Shown piece by piece: positions 43,791-58,091 of a stretch of DNA of 62,637 bases. Where the stretch lies: positions 13,795-76,431 of the forward strand of contig CAUDNR010002569.1 of assembly GCA_958430865.1 (NCBI GenBank), given 5' to 3'. Numbering within the stretch: position 1 is the stretch's first letter; every line of letters begins with the position of its first letter. The stretch comes from Entrophospora sp. SA101. Lineage: Eukaryota; Glomeromycota; Glomeromycetes; Entrophosporales; Entrophosporaceae. The notes under the pieces were generated by a model that had not been told where the DNA came from, searched no databases, and was given only the letters and a program-made list of their open reading frames with translations. The position numbers and the translations under genes were made by a program.

Positions 43791-44725
43791 CTATATTTCT
43801 TTATAATCTTTGAATTTCGCCCAAAAAATATATTCAAATCTCAAAACATCAGGAACCAAAGCTGAATCTCTTAAATAAAAAGATCTTGCCAAATCTGTAT
43901 TAATTAAATATTTATAGAATCCTAAAGGTCTAATTAATGATTCTATAATTATGTACCATACTAATGCAAATATTGATCCAAATAAATTACCAAATAATAC
44001 TTGTTTTGTTGTATGATAATTTAAATAAATTCTAATACAAATAAGTAATGTCAATTTTGATTAATATGTTGAGATATATATAAATAAATAGATAGGTATG
44101 TGTGAGAGATCCTTGCTTACCTTGAATAAGAAACTAATATTGAAAAAATTATTAAAAAACATGCAATTGGAAATTTCCATTTGTTATTCCCAAATGTTAT
44201 TTTATAATTATAATAATCACATTATTGTTATTATTTTATAAATAAATATATTATCACTTTTAATCATTTATTTCAGCTAATAAAAAAAGACCTGTTATAT
44301 AAATATAAAATTGCAAAAATTGCAAAAAGGCAATAAATTGTGCATGAGACAATGGCATACCATATCCAGTACCAAGTCTATCTATTATCCAAATAACAAT
44401 AATGTAAATATACAAAATCACTCACTCACTCACTCAACCAACCAACCAACCAACCAACCAACCAACCAACCATTACTAACTAACCTGTTGGTCTCTTTTC
44501 TCTCAGCCATCTTTTCAAAATGGCATTAAATAGTTCACAAATTGATTGTCCTATGAAAATGTTAATACCAGCAACTTCTCTTCTGGAAACTATTATGGTT
44601 ACATATGCCACCATGATTGCTAAAGGTGATAAAGTTATATATGCAAATATGTATGCAATTGAGTCAGTTGGATCGAATTCTACATGTGTTAATGATAATG
44701 AAGTCAATGAAATATTATTTGACAT
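43791..44725 (-). CDS. Dolichyl-diphosphatase (CAX4/DOLPP1-like), copy 1
   Basis: ER enzyme that recycles dolichyl diphosphate for N-glycosylation, a PAP2-fold membrane phosphatase. Exon 1 (44725-44485): SLTSLSLTHVEFDPTDSIAY, transmembrane helices and the first phosphatase motif KRWLREKRPTG. Exon 2 (44381-44292) gives LGTGYGMPLSHAQFIAF (second motif). A third piece near 44200-44120 ends SILVSYSR, and the last exon (44044-43791) gives IYLNYHTTKQVLFGNLFGS (third motif). The join between exons 2 and 3 is not resolved. All three catalytic motifs are present. Confidence 0.85.
44399..44472. repeat. (CACT)/(CCAA) microsatellite in intron 1 of the dolichyl-diphosphatase gene
   Basis: ACTCACTCACTCACTCAACC followed by repeated CCAA units. 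The same tract in copy 2 (57800-57837) is shorter, a length difference between otherwise near-identical copies. Confidence 0.85.
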
Positions 44726-44884
44726 TCTGCTTTTATTTGTTTCTTGGATAACAATTCAAATTTGGGAAATTATTTTTGTTACATATTAATTTTCTCCAAC
44801 CAAATTTGGTACATTTCCGAAATTTAAAATGTCGATCGCACATGACTGGAAAATTAAAAAAAGAAAATGTGTTTACATAATTTT

Positions 44885-45871
44885 AAGAAAAACGCATAAG
44901 CAAAAAATTGACTTTGTGTGCAGGAAGTTTTAGGTGTCATCTAATTTCTTTGATTGACTTTGAACCAAGGATGGCCTATAACTTCACAAATGAAGAGCTC
45001 GAATGGCATTGATTTATGAGGAATGTTGTATTGCATTTGTGTTTTTGATGATGATTCTAAAAAGGGTAAGTTTAATTGGTGCTTGACAAATCAATTTATT
45101 GTATAAAAAAGAAAATGCCAAACAGTAATGGTAATTACCTGTTTATTGTTTATGAATTATCATTCTTTCACTTAATACAGACATTTTCTAGTAGGCTTAT
45201 CCTATTTCCTCTGGCCATGGTGGAATAGGATAGATAACCTTATATGTGACAAATTCCAACAGAAAATCATCAGTTAATGGTAGAATACATTTAATACAAC
45301 AACAAATATAATTTATTCAGATATATGACCATTTGTTATTACAATTTGTCATTACAAAATAGATATATTACATTGACCTGTTGATAATTATTTATACCCT
45401 TTTAGCAGAACAGCCAAGCATTGTAGTTGTCCAAGTTTAGTGATATTTTTACCAACTTATTACCTTTCCCATGATCTATGTTAAGGATACTGACTGCAAC
45501 TTTGATGATGGTTGCTACCATCTTTACAACCATTTTGTTTCCTTTTTTGGATTGTGACATGGAACACTAGTGGCATTTCAACTTTTGAATATTAGTAACT
45601 TTCTATATTTTAAAAAATCTTGACCCATTACTAAATTTTGCCACCTCTTCTGTATATTGTTAACTATTAAGGTATGATCTTCATCCAAAAATTTCCAATT
45701 TTGCTACATAAAGCTGTATAATTAATATGATGATCATTTACATTTGTATAAAGGAGAATTTTCTTTGTAGTAGTAATACAGTCAGGGTTCTTTTCAAATT
45801 TAGAATTTCCAAATATGTAATGATCGACGTGGCTAATGCAAAAAATTGATCAACAATAAATATTCCGAATT
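44885..45871. other. Region unique to copy 1, transposon ends only
   Basis: A TATCCTATTTCC / GGAATAGGATA palindrome around GGCCATGG lies at 45196-45237, and the CATGGAACACTA repeat end (shared with 11.8 kb) at about 45535-45570. No open frame. Confidence 0.5.
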
Positions 45872-45881
45872 NNNNNNNNNN
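45872..45881. other. Assembly gap, 10 N
   Basis: Separates the two copies of the duplicated block. The right contig begins inside the GATA microsatellite, at the same point as in copy 1. Confidence 0.97.
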
Positions 45882-46057
45882 TAGGTAGATAGATATATAT
45901 ATATAGAGAGCCAAAAAATATATTACTTACATAAATTATAAATATATATATGCTCTATGCTTTTAGACGCACTCTATTATTATTAAGATATAGTAACAGT
46001 TCATTTATTGAGAAAAAGAAACTCGCATTAAATTTTTACGATAAAAATTTTTCAATA

Positions 46058-47735
46058 ATGTCTTCTAATTCTTCACAAGATCATAAATTATGCATGATTC
46101 CAGGTAATATTTCGTGATTTAGTGAGAAATGAGATATAATTCCTTATGAATTGATTGATTGACTTTTGATTATTGACCATTAAGTTTTTTATAAACAATC
46201 AAAAAACAGGTCCAGTGGAATTTCATGATGATGTTTTAAGATCGATAGCTACACCTGCAACATCTCACGTTTCACCTGCTTTCATCAATGCGTTTAGTGA
46301 ATGTTTTGAGCTTTTACGCAAATTATTTATTACAAAGAGTGCTCAACCATTCGTTGTATCTGGTTCAGGCACGCTGGGTTGGGATATGGTTTCTTCTAAT
46401 TTGATCGAACCTGGTGAAGATGTACTTGTTTTACATACCGGATATTTTGGTGATTCCTTTGCTACCTGGTAAAACTATGATTTTAAAAATATTTTAAGTT
46501 TTATATTGTATGTAAATTAATATAATACATAATGTATGAATGTATGGATGTATATAGCCTTAAAACCTATGGTGCACAAGCGACTCAACTTAAAGCAGAC
46601 ATCGGTGATCGACCATCACTTGAAGATATTTCTTCGGCTCTTGATAACAAAAGATACAAAGCCATAACAATTACTCATGTTGACACATCAACCGGGGTGC
46701 TATCTGATATAAAAAACATTGCACAACTAGTTAGACAAAAATCACCGGATACATTGATAATTGTTGATGGAGTATGCTCTGTTGGATCTGAAGAAATTCG
46801 TGTAGATGAATGGGGGCTTGATATTGTGATGACAGCAAGTCAAAAAGGAATAGGAGTACCACCAGGATTATCCATTTTGGTTGCAAGTGAAAGATCAATG
46901 GTATGTATGGTTATTATTATTATTATATTTTGAAAAAGAAAAATTGATAATTAATTATTTATTTAAAAAAATAAAAGCAAGTATTTAAAAAACGTAAATC
47001 ACCAATTACAAGTTATTACGCTTCATGGGCTAATTGGCTACCAAGTAATATATATATCTAATATATCTTTGAATAATAATAATAGTAATGATAAAAATAA
47101 GATTCTAACTGTTTTTTATTTTATTTCTTATAATAGTCATGAATGCATATGAAACGCGTAAAGGAATGTATTTCGCCACACCGCCAGTTCAATTAATATA
47201 TGCACTTCATGCAAGTTTAAAACAAATAATGTCAGTGCCAATTGAAACACGTTTTGAACAACACAAGCAAGCTAGTGCATCGATTAAAAAGGCTGTTGAA
47301 GAATTAGGGTTAAAATTTGTAAGTTGACAATTTTTCACTAAATATAAAATTTTTTGATTGATTGATTGATTTGTTGGTTGATTTTGTTAGGTTCCTAAAT
47401 CTAAAGAAACTTCAGCTAATGGCATGACAGCTGTATATTATCCTGATGGTATAGCAGCAACTGATTTACTTCCTAAAGTTTCTTCACATGATGTTGTGAT
47501 TGCTGGTGGATTGCATAAAGAAATAGCTACTAAATATTTTAGAATCGGGTATGATAAAATACTTAACTTTCTTTTTTTTTAACAAAACATATTAAATGAT
47601 TGATTAATTGGTTGATTGATACAATATAGACATATGGGTGTTAGTGTTACTGAACCAGAACGAAAACATGTTGAAAAAACCATTGAAGCATTACGTCTTG
47701 GGTTAAAAGAACTTGGATATTCATGTAATAAATAA
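46058..47735 (+). CDS. Alanine-glyoxylate aminotransferase, copy 2
   Basis: Identical to the gene at 32691-34368 in exons and introns as far as I compared, with the same seven-exon structure shifted by 13367 bases. The PLP lysine motif TASQKGIGVPPG is intact. Confidence 0.92.
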
Positions 47736-48175
47736 AGAATAGATAATAATAAATAATTTTTCGATTTTTCGATTTTTTATGTAAAATTTTATTATAAAAA
47801 AAATTATAAATAATACAACAAAATTTTGTTAACTTTTGTATTTTTTTTAGGTCTTTTAATATCAAAATTATAATAAGTGTTTACAAAAAGTATTTTTAAA
47901 TTGAATCATTGAACAAATATTTCTCTCGATGTCAGTCAGTCACTCGTTTATCTCAATCGACCAATATATATGTCTGTCTATCTATCTATATCTATATATC
48001 TATATATACATACATATCTTGTTTTTATTTTGCTGTTATTACTATATACTACCGTTTTTATTACAAAATAAAGTAGCAAAAAAACCATTATGTAAGTACA
48101 AATGCTGTATATTTATTTGTTTAACTCACAATCAACAGGGCCCAGAGCAATACATATAGAGGTAACACGCAAATT

Positions 48176-48907
48176 TTATAATAACTCAAGCAAGGTTTTT
48201 AATAAGATGAATAAGCAAACTTTAAACATGACCTCAATAATATCGTCCTGACCAAAATATTCATTATAATATTTCTTCTCATCTCCTAACAATTTGAGAA
48301 TATTACCATCAATTAAAACTTTTAATTCTGAAATATGATAAATTACATTAGATGGTACATGATGTGTTAAAATATTCCAGTTCATTTGTATAACAATGCT
48401 TGCCATATTGCACAATTGATGTTTTTGTTTTGTTATTATCTATAATAAGTAAGAGATGAGATTAGAGTATCATCATTTATTTCATCTAGGAATAAGTCAT
48501 CATCATCCATATTATCATATACATTAGGATCAAACCCTTATTCTGACTTTCTGTATTTTCAATTTGAGCAGGTTGAAAATTGTTCTTTGCCCCACTTTTG
48601 CTTTATTTCATCCCAGAATCTACTAAGCTTAATTGTTTTACCACAAATTCAAACAACCTTCTTACACAGATAATATGGCACGATATGGGTGTTTTAAAAG
48701 TCACTTTTACAATATTTCCATAAAGACATGGTAAAAATGATAAATTTAAGTATTTTTACACACTTTCTATAACAGCCTTTTCTATAATGGTCTCCACTCT
48801 ATAACAAACTAAAAATTGGATCCCAATTTTTTCTATATAAAAACCCTACTCTATAATGGTCTTCTTAATTAAATTTCCTACGCTGTAGAGTGGCCTGTCT
48901 CTGAAAT
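48176..48907. mobile_element. Pogo/Tigger-like transposon remains, copy 2
   Basis: Same sequence as 34809-35540: minus-strand transposase-tail frame and the CTCTATAAC-rich end. No difference noticed. Confidence 0.45.
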
Positions 48908-49529
48908 TCACCAACACATAAATTTCAAAATTCGTTATACCAAAATTATACTAATCACGTTTCAACGTAATACAAATTCTTATTCGTTTTATTCGAATAG
49001 AAACCCCAAGTTGAGCAGGCTCGAGTTAAAACTTGAATTTTCAAGAAAATAGGCTCTTAAATCGGTTTTTAGGTGATGGATGGATTGCATAAATAAAATA
49101 AAATAGTAGAGTTCAAAAAAATTTTGTTTTTTAAATAGTAATCATATAATAAATTTTATTGTCCCTTCTGTGCTTTTTTTGCGTTTTTGAACATGGTCGA
49201 TTTTGATGTTGACAAATAAATATTGGACCATCATTCATCATCGGACCCATGTTAGAAAATAAAGATGACAAAAACTTCTGTTAAAGTCATAGACACCGTT
49301 TCAATTAATTCCTGATTAATAAATCCTGAACTAGTTTTTTTTTTTAAATACAATAATTGGAATTGAGAAAAAATAAAATTGCTTACCGCTTTTCTCTTTC
49401 ATCATTCAAATGAGCCAATCAATCCCTTATTATATTGTTTTTTTCATCAACAATATCTATAAATTTGTGTAAAATTTGATAATCATGTTGATCAAATTTA
49501 TCAAATTTTTTTCCTCCTAAATTTTAAAA

Positions 49530-49814
49530 ATGTCTTCTGATTTTTCTTTAACAACATCTCCCTCTTCAAATCTGGAATTCGATGAAGCTTCACAAAAAGA
49601 ACTCACAAAATTTTTAGAAGGTGAAAATGCAAAAATGCGTCTTCAACAATCTGTTCACACTTTTACTGATCTATGTTGGGACAAATGTATTACCAAGGTT
49701 GGTAATAAGATTGAACGTGGTGAAGAAACTTGCTTAACAAATTGTGTTGAAAGATTTTTGGATACAAGTATGTTTATCATCAAGAGATTAGAAAAAACAA
49801 AAAATCAACTTTAA
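49530..49814 (+). CDS. TIM8: Tim8-like small TIM, copy 2
   Basis: Same 94-residue frame as 36163-36447, with both C-x3-C motifs. Confidence 0.92.
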   Translation: MSSDFSLTTSPSSNLEFDEASQKELTKFLEGENAKMRLQQSVHTFTDLCWDKCITKVGNKIERGEETCLTNCVERFLDTSMFIIKRLEKTKNQL

Positions 49815-51064
49815 AAATTTTGTCTCCAAATTAGATGATGATGATGATAAGTATTAGAGGCAATGAGAATTTTAAGTAATTTTTTTTGGGTTTTTTAAAA
49901 TAAAAGAATTGTTAAATGCAATATATTAACAATAATATGTAAATTTATTAGATCTTATAACAATGACAATGATAACAACTTATAGCAGATAATTAGATTA
50001 ATGATTTGTTCATTTGTGTATTATATTATTATTAGTATTTCATTCTGAAAACATGGTTATTTATATACATACTATGTGAATATATATTATTTTATTATTG
50101 TCACTAATTTAATCCACAATAAAACATTCTATTACATTGTTTATAATTTATAATTTCTGAGAAAAAACCAAATGAATTCTAAATACCAAGAAAAAACATG
50201 TTAAAATTTAGATCATTATTCATAGAAGGTGGTGAATTTGATCTAATTGTTGATTGTGTTAAAGGTGCGGTTAGTATTGTGTTAATATTAATATTAATAA
50301 TAATAATATTATTAGAGTAATTTTGTAAAATTGTTCAATTTAAATTTGTTTGTTGGTTATTATTATTAATAGATCTATTAAACATAGGACTGTCTGATGC
50401 AATAGTAGAACTTGAGAAAGGTGATTGTAGAGGCAGAGATGATGGTTATGTGCCAATGTTTGTAGTAAATCTATCAATAGATGAAGGAATACAGAAGATG
50501 ATGGAAATCCGGAAGGAGGTCGGAATGCAGAAGTTGACTGGAATGCAGGAGCTGATCGGAATGCAGAAGTTGATTTGTGTATAGGACTTGATTGGGATAT
50601 GGGAGATGTTGAAGATAAATAAGATGATGATGACGTTGGTGTTGTTGTCGTTGTTGTTGCAAAGATGGGAGATGTTTGTGACCAAGAAAGTGATAGTTGA
50701 TGGTGATATGGTAGATGATGTAGAATCGGGAACTCTAGTATTTACGGGTTTAATTGGTTTTAATTCATCAAGTATTGCAGGATTTGATAATTCTATTACA
50801 AAAAAAATTTTTTTTAAAATTTATCTAAAAGTAAATTATTTATAATGTGTAAAAAACAATAATGCCCAATTACAAATTTTTTCTTTTAAATCTCGAATGT
50901 TTTTTTCTTCATGTTTATATAATGAACATTCATATAATGTCTTTATAATGTTGCCAATAAAATACATTATAAAAGTGATTTCTGTTCGATAAGTTAATTA
51001 TTGAGTAAAAATTTATTCATATTATTAAAAATATTATATGTATCATCATTTATATTATTTATAC

Positions 51065-51503
51065 TTGTCCATTGTAGCGAAAGATTTCCAGTCTCTCCAC
51101 TCTATCAATAAAATATCAAAATGAATATTTTTCAAGAAAAAACAAAATATCAGTTCATACATATAGATAAGCATACAAGTAACAAGAATATTGAAAAATA
51201 TATATTGTTTATCTATCACCTATTAAAAATGATTGAACTAATCATCAGAATTACCAAAAAAGCACTATTTGAAGTGATTATTTGTATCAAATAATAATAA
51301 GCATAATGGTACTTATTTTCAGGCAATTCTCTTTCTGCTACAAGTTTATGTTCCAAAGGAGATAAACAATATGTTCTAGGAGGTAGGCCAAGAGAATATT
51401 GTGGTTTTGGTCTTGATATTGGAATAGATTGAACAAGAGATGAGTCCGCAACTCGATTCTTAATGTTGATTCTGGAGTATTTCCTAATCATTTGTCCTAC
51501 CAT
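51065..51503 (-). CDS. Uncharacterised fungal protein, 5' exons, copy 2
   Basis: Same two exons as 37698-38136 (LGLPPRTYCLSPLE core). The 3' part is likewise unresolved. Confidence 0.4.
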
Positions 51504-51946
51504 TCCAAAGATTATATTGATTTGATAAATGTTGATTATTCATTTTCTTTAAAATAAAAATCTAAGATTTTGGCCGATCATGTCCATTTTGAAAGACATT
51601 ATCACTAAGGGATGAAAGGATTACCTACAGTATATATGAAATTTACCAAGAAGAAAGAAAACCATGAAGAATTTAGAAAGGAAAAAAAATTGGAAAGGAA
51701 ATGATTTACTACCTAACTTAACATAGACGAGCATATGTTTGTTATCTTTTATTTAAAGAAATTAAAAATAAATTTGGTAAAAAAGAATTAGTGTGGGTTG
51801 GTTTGGCCTGCTTCGATTATTTGCTCTTGTTTCTTTTTTTAGGAGAATTTTCTCATTTATCTTTTTTGTATATAACTGCAGATCACAAATAATTTTCTCA
51901 CGACTACTATATTTGTGACAGCTGTATCTATTTACGGCAAGTATCT

Positions 51947-52269
51947 TTATTTCCTGATTCTTAACCGTTTCCAATGCTCTAATTTCTCAGCTAATCTTCT
52001 TCTTCTTCATTCTTGGGCTACTTTTAAGGCTTCAAGACAAGTTTCAGCTTGCATTCTTGCATCTTTAGTTTTTTTTTTTTTTCAGTCTTCAATAATTTTA
52101 ATAATTTTAATTATTGTGCTATTTCTCTCTTCATTTCTTAATTTCTTAATAAATTCTTCTTTTCAATTATCTTTATCTGTTTCTATTTCTTCACCAATTG
52201 GCTCATCATATTTTGAACCTACTTCAGCAAATGGTTTTTTTAATATTCCATTTCAATTCTTTCTTTTTT
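51947..52269 (-). pseudogene. Endobacterial-like coiled-coil remnant, copy 2
   Basis: Same frame with TGA at Trp positions as 38580-38902, without any difference that I saw. Confidence 0.5.
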
Positions 52270-52517
52270 CTTAATTTGTGCTTTTCTACTTTTAAGTTTT
52301 CTTTTTCTAATTCAATTTTGTAGCTATTAAATTATCAATTATACCCTAACTAACATTTCTTCTAATTCTTCAATTTTCTTTTTTAATTTTATTAATTCTT
52401 GATTATTTTCAGGTACTTACTTGAATTCCTTTTAATACTACCATAATATATTATGACTTTAAATTTTTTACATATTAGAACTATTTTACTACATAAATTT
52501 GGATAAATTTACATATA

Positions 52518-52670
52518 CAGTTCTCTCTCTATAACGTACCTTATGTGTAATTTTTTTACTTCTATTCATTATAGAGAGCATTTACTAAAATGTTCATTAT
52601 AAAGAGAGAAATTAATATAAAAAATTGAACTGGAAATAAAAATGAAGTTCATTATAGAGAGTGTGAGCTG
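52518..52670. mobile_element. 153-bp pogo-type MITE, copy 2
   Basis: Same element and TA flanks as at 39151-39303. Confidence 0.75.
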
Positions 52671-53133
52671 TAACTATGTTACATACAATAGATGAGGGAA
52701 TTTATTTATAAATTGTTAATGACATTATTTATTAATTTTATGATTTTAATAACAAGGATTCCTGATTAATGAGTGACAGGTTAATAAAACCAAACAACTC
52801 TTCATTACAGTTTCACTCTCTATAATGGACCATTTAGCTTACAAAAAATGTCTGTAAAGACTTCCTAAATTTTGCACAAATTAAAAAAATAGCATGATTA
52901 GTTGATAGAATAGGCCTTTAGTTTTAATGTAATAACGTGATTTTCTCAAAAAATTATTTGTTGTAGAGTTTTAGTACATGTATTTTACTATTATATACTA
53001 CTGCATAATTGATTATGGTCAAAAAATTGCATTGTTGTATTGATCATCAGAATTTATGATTCATTGTGCATAATTCACTTTTATTGTCGCATAAATTCAT
53101 CATCCTTGACTTGATATTTTTTGGTTTTGAAGG

Positions 53134-54603
53134 ATGTGTCGTTTTTTTAATAGTTGTCGTTTATTTACAAAAATGATCAGTACTAATAATAATAAGGTAT
53201 TTTATTCAAAAGTTATAAATATATATATATATATACACACACTTATATATATATTAATAATTTACTAGGTTTATTTTCATACCTCTGTAAAAACAGTATC
53301 AACTACAACTTCCAGTTTTTCCACCATCTCTACTAATAATAATAACAATGTTATTGTAAGAATTTATTAAGATTGAGATATATATATATTTTTTTTTTTG
53401 CTTAATTAATGGTTTTATTTATTTATTTTTAAAAAAGAATCACAAAGTTGGAGTTATTGGAGCAGGACAAATGGTTTTTCTAATTAATTAATTAGTTAAT
53501 ATTATATTTATTTGAATAATAGATTAAAATATTTTATTGTTAATTAAATAAAATTAGGGATTGGGAATTGCATTTGTAATTGCAAATGTTAGTCGTTTAC
53601 CTGTTAAAATCATGGATTCAAATCCAAATCAAATTGAAAAAGCATTGAGATTTATTGGTCTGATTTGAAAAATTACATATTAATTTCTCTCAGTTTTTTT
53701 AAAAAAGTTTATAATATGAACATATATAAATTCTTCTTAGATGGCCTACTTGAGAAAGACATTAAAAAAAATCAAATTACAGAAGAACATGCTAGTTTAA
53801 CAAAATCATTAATTAAAACAACAGAAAATATTTCAGGGTTAAGTGAAATGAATTTTGTGATTGAAGCAGTACCAGAAAATCTAGAATTGAAAAAAAAGGT
53901 GTTTATTGATCTGGATAAGTCAACTAAACCAGATACAATTCTTGCCACCAATACTAGTAGTATTAGTATTACTAAAATTGCAGCAGTTACAAATAGACCA
54001 CAGAAGGTAATAATGAATTGGATGGATACAAAGAAAAGAAAGTCACTATTCTCAAAATAATCTTATGTTTGTTTAGGTGATTGGTATGCATTTTATGAAT
54101 CCAGTGAGTGTGATGAAATTGGTTGAAATTATTCCTGGTTTAGCCACATCAGATGAAACTTTTGATACAACCAAAAATTTAGCTATTTCCATGGGTAAAA
54201 CATGTACATTGTCAAAAGATGTACCGGGATTTATAGCAAATAGATTATTAATGCCTTACATTAATGAAGCTATTATGGTATTAGAACAGGTAAAGTTTTT
54301 TTTTTTCAAAAAAATCAATTCAGAAATAAAAAATAATAACTACATTAACCATAAATTGTCTAGGGCATAGCAACTTGTGAAGATATAGATACCACTATGA
54401 AATTAGGTACAAATATCCCAATGGGTCCTTTAACTTTAGCTGATTTCATAGGCCTTGATACATGTTTAGCAATAATGAAGGTGTTACATACAGAGATTGG
54501 TGATACTAAATATAGGCCAGCTATTTTATTACAAAAATATGTTGATGCTGGTTGGTTAGGCATAAAGAGTGGCAGAGGATTTTACATGTATCAAAAAAAT
54601 TAA
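53134..54603 (+). CDS. 3-hydroxyacyl-CoA dehydrogenase, copy 2
   Basis: Same seven exons as 39767-41236, including the presequence-like first exon and the [14 protein letters not shown] motif. Confidence 0.92.
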
Positions 54604-54753
54604 ACAGTTACTGTTACACAATATTGATGAGATAAATTTGTCTTCATAAATTTCCTTTTATTATCTCTATTTTTTTTTTAAAATAATATTCTTGTTGTAA
54701 CTGGCCCAAACTGCATTGACAGTGATAACAAAGAAAAGTCGTAATAGGTCATC

Positions 54754-55821
54754 ATGTCTTCACCAAACCAACATTTCAATGATGCCAATGGTTATGAGAT
54801 CCCTTTGTCTCATAATAATGATTACTCTAATTGGAGTGAAGATTTGGTGACCTCAGAAATAATTCCTCCTTCCTCTTCTGCAATTTCGTCTCCCATCATA
54901 ACAAATAATGATGACTTTGCTCCTTTAACTTCAAAAATTAAATTACTTTCTTCAACTTCCACTGCTTTAAAACCAATTCAACCAACATTTACTAAAAATA
55001 TTATTCCAGATTCAAAAATCACATCAAACTGTTTGAGTAATTTAACTTCCACTAGTCAATTTTCATTTTCATCATCATCAGTAGTTGAAGAAACTAAAGA
55101 AAACTACTGGTGGTCAAAAGAGAAAGGTTGAAGGTATAGAAGAAAAAGAACAAAGACAATGTGAAAGGTGTGATATCATCATTCCATTATCAATTAATCA
55201 ACGAAATAATTCATTAATTGATTTTTTGATAATAGAATACTTTGAAATCAACATGCAGCACAAATATCAAGAGATAAAAAAAGAAAACAAATGACTGATT
55301 TAGAGGCACAGAACACAGTTCTTAAAGAAGAAAATATACATTTATCAAAAAGATTAAAGACTCTAGAAGAAGAAAAATCAGTTTTATTAGCTAAATTAGA
55401 TACAATTTTAGAGCAATTTGCAAAAATTCGATCGCAACTTTCTGTTTCCAAGATGAATAAAGTCTTAGTTGATGATGTTCACGGATCAGCAGTATCTGCG
55501 ACCTTGGAAACTTCAGATTCTTTTAATAATGATGATCATAATAAAGAAGAATCATTAGTAAAAAAAAAGCAATAATAATAATGATTATTTTAATCAATAT
55601 CATCAAGAAATTGATGTTTCCAAGAAGTCCATGTCAAGTTCAGGAACCTTTATGGGTTCATCATCACAAATCCATTTGTCATACAACCACCAGCAACATC
55701 AACAGAACCATCAGATCCTATCATTTCAACAAATACTGAAACAAGCCTTGTTGACCTTTTTGATAGCTTTTTGGACTATGATTGGGGTTCAGGTGAAAAT
55801 TCTTCATCAGTTCATCAATAA
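54754..55821 (+). pseudogene. HAC1/XBP1-like bZIP gene, copy 2, further decayed
   Basis: Same layout as copy 1 and the same TGA before the basic region. In addition two bases are missing near 55097 (EETKENYWW instead of the copy-1 frame), which ends the first frame early. CGA in the basic region has become CAA (NRHAA to NQHAA), and there is a nine-base insertion near 55140. The hairpin loop CAGCAGT is kept. More damaged than copy 1, so no functional product is expected. Confidence 0.6.
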
Positions 55822-57171
55822 TAACAATTTTCAAATGGTATTTGCTAAATGATGTTATCATCTTGGAATTTATTTGTTGTTGTTTATTAAATGAAAAACA
55901 GCAATATTTAAAATCGCCCGTAAAGACTTTACATGGTTGTACCTGAAGCATGTTCCACATGATTGGAGAAAATATCCACCATAACAAACATTTATTTTTG
56001 TATATGATTAATATTTTTATTCTTTTTTTATTCTATTTACTATTACTATTACTATTATTAACAGATTAAGATTTTATTGTTATTCCTACCAATGATTTCT
56101 CTACAGGAATTTCTCCTTTGTTTTTTTTATTAATGGTGTTAATTCCCAGATCAAAATTAAAAGTTTCTCCACAGAAATTTTCTTTGTTGATTTATATGAA
56201 TTATTGTTAACAGTATTAATTCCCAGATCAAAACTACATATAAATGTATGACATTAAAGGTTTCTCTGCAGGGATTTTCTCTTTTACTTGACTATTTACA
56301 TCAAATGACCCCATTTAATTTCTGTTGGATTGTTAATGTCATTATGATTAAAAAAAACTTCGTCCATGCTGCTAATTTCACCTTCTCAAGGAGACTTATC
56401 ATTTCAGTAATAGTAGTGTAAATATTATTGCTATTATCTACTGGTTGAGTTGAAGCAGATTTATCTGAAAATGTTAAATCCATTATAAATCTTTGAATGA
56501 GATGTTGAACAAAATATTGATGATTTTTTTTTTGTAAATCTTTGCTAATAAAACAAAATAGGGCCTAAATTTTTCATAAATTTCTTGTTTAGAACAAGGA
56601 AAAAATTATAATATTGACAGAAACATGCACCAAATTTATTTGTATTATAATAATGATGATTATAATTATAAAGGTGATGGTGACGACAATAAGGATTCAA
56701 TGAAAATGAAAGTGATAGGGTTGGTGGTATCAACATAACCAGATTTAAAAAAACACACTGAAAAAATCAATGTCAACATGAGCCAGATGGTAAAACAGTT
56801 TGTATTCGCAATGTTTGTTGTATTGATAAAAACTATTGAAGATTAGGAATTGCTACAATTTTATTGAGAGAGTATACCGAAAGAACATTATTATTATTAA
56901 TAAAAGATGATGGTAATGATATGAAAAATTACATGAAAATATTTGTTTAATGGCTCATAAGTTGATTAGCAAGAGTGAAGTTGTTTGTGGTTTGCATATA
57001 TTTTCTATTTCTTAACCTTTATAAATTTAATCATTTTTACCAATTTAAATTAATATTATATATACATGATTAAAGTAAGATTTTTTTAAATAACAAAGTA
57101 TCTAGCAAATTTTTTAGATTTTTTTTTTAGATTCTTCATATTTTCCTTCTTTTCATAACATCACAACTTAT

Positions 57172-58091
57172 CTATATTTCTTTATAATCTTTGAATTTCA
57201 CCCAAAAAATATATTCAAATCTCAAAACATCAGGAACCAAAGCTGAATCTCTTAAATAAAAAGATCTTGCCAAATCTGTATTAATTAAATATTTATAGAA
57301 CCCTAAAGGTCTAATTAATAATTCTATAATTATGTACCATACTAATGCAAATATTGATCCAAATAAATTACCAAATAATACTTGTTTTGTTGTATGATAA
57401 TTTAAATAAATCCTAATACAAATAAGTAATGTCAATTTTGATTAATATATTGAGATATATATAAATAAATAGATAGGTATGTGTGAGAGATCCTTGATTA
57501 CCTTGAATAAGAAACTAATATTGAAAAAATTATTAAAAAACATGCAATTGGAAATTTCCATTTGTTATTCCTAAATGTTATTCTATAATTATAATAATCA
57601 TATTATTGTTATTATTATATAAATAAATATATTATCACTTTTAATCATTTATTTCAGCTAATAAAAAAAAACCTGTTATATAAATATAAAATTGCAAAAA
57701 TTGCAAAAAAGGCAATAAATTGTGCATGAGATGATGGCATACCATATCCAGTACCAAGTTTATCTATTATCCAAATAACAATAATGTAAATATACAAAAT
57801 CACTCACTCACTCAACCAACCAACCAACCAACCAACCATTACTAACTAACCTGTTGGTCTCTTTTCTCTCAGCCATCTTTTCAAAATGGCATTAAATAGT
57901 TCACAAATTGATTGTCCTATGAAAATGTTAATACCAGCAACTTCTCTTCTGGAAACTATTACGGTTACATATGCCACCATGATTGCTAAAGGTGATAAAG
58001 TTATATACGCAAATATGTATGCAATTGGGTCAGTTGAATCGAATTCTACATGTGTTAATGATAATGAAGTCAATGAAATATTATTTGACAT
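57172..58091 (-). CDS. Dolichyl-diphosphatase, copy 2
   Basis: Same gene as 43791-44725 with five substitutions visible in the exons I read: P to S and S to P in EFDPTDSI, I to V in YVTII, S to L in IIIESLI and A to V in FWAKF. All come from transitions. Phosphatase motifs are unchanged, so it may still be functional. Confidence 0.83.

Larger units (their letters stand above)
32511..44884. repeat. Duplicated 12.4 kb block, copy 1
   Basis: Matches 45882-58248. All genes, introns and intergenic repeats I compared from 32511 to about 41596 are identical at a constant offset of 13367. From there to 44884 there are scattered differences, nearly all transitions, and small indels. Homology stops at TACATAATTTT before the LINE in copy 2. 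Confidence 0.95.
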
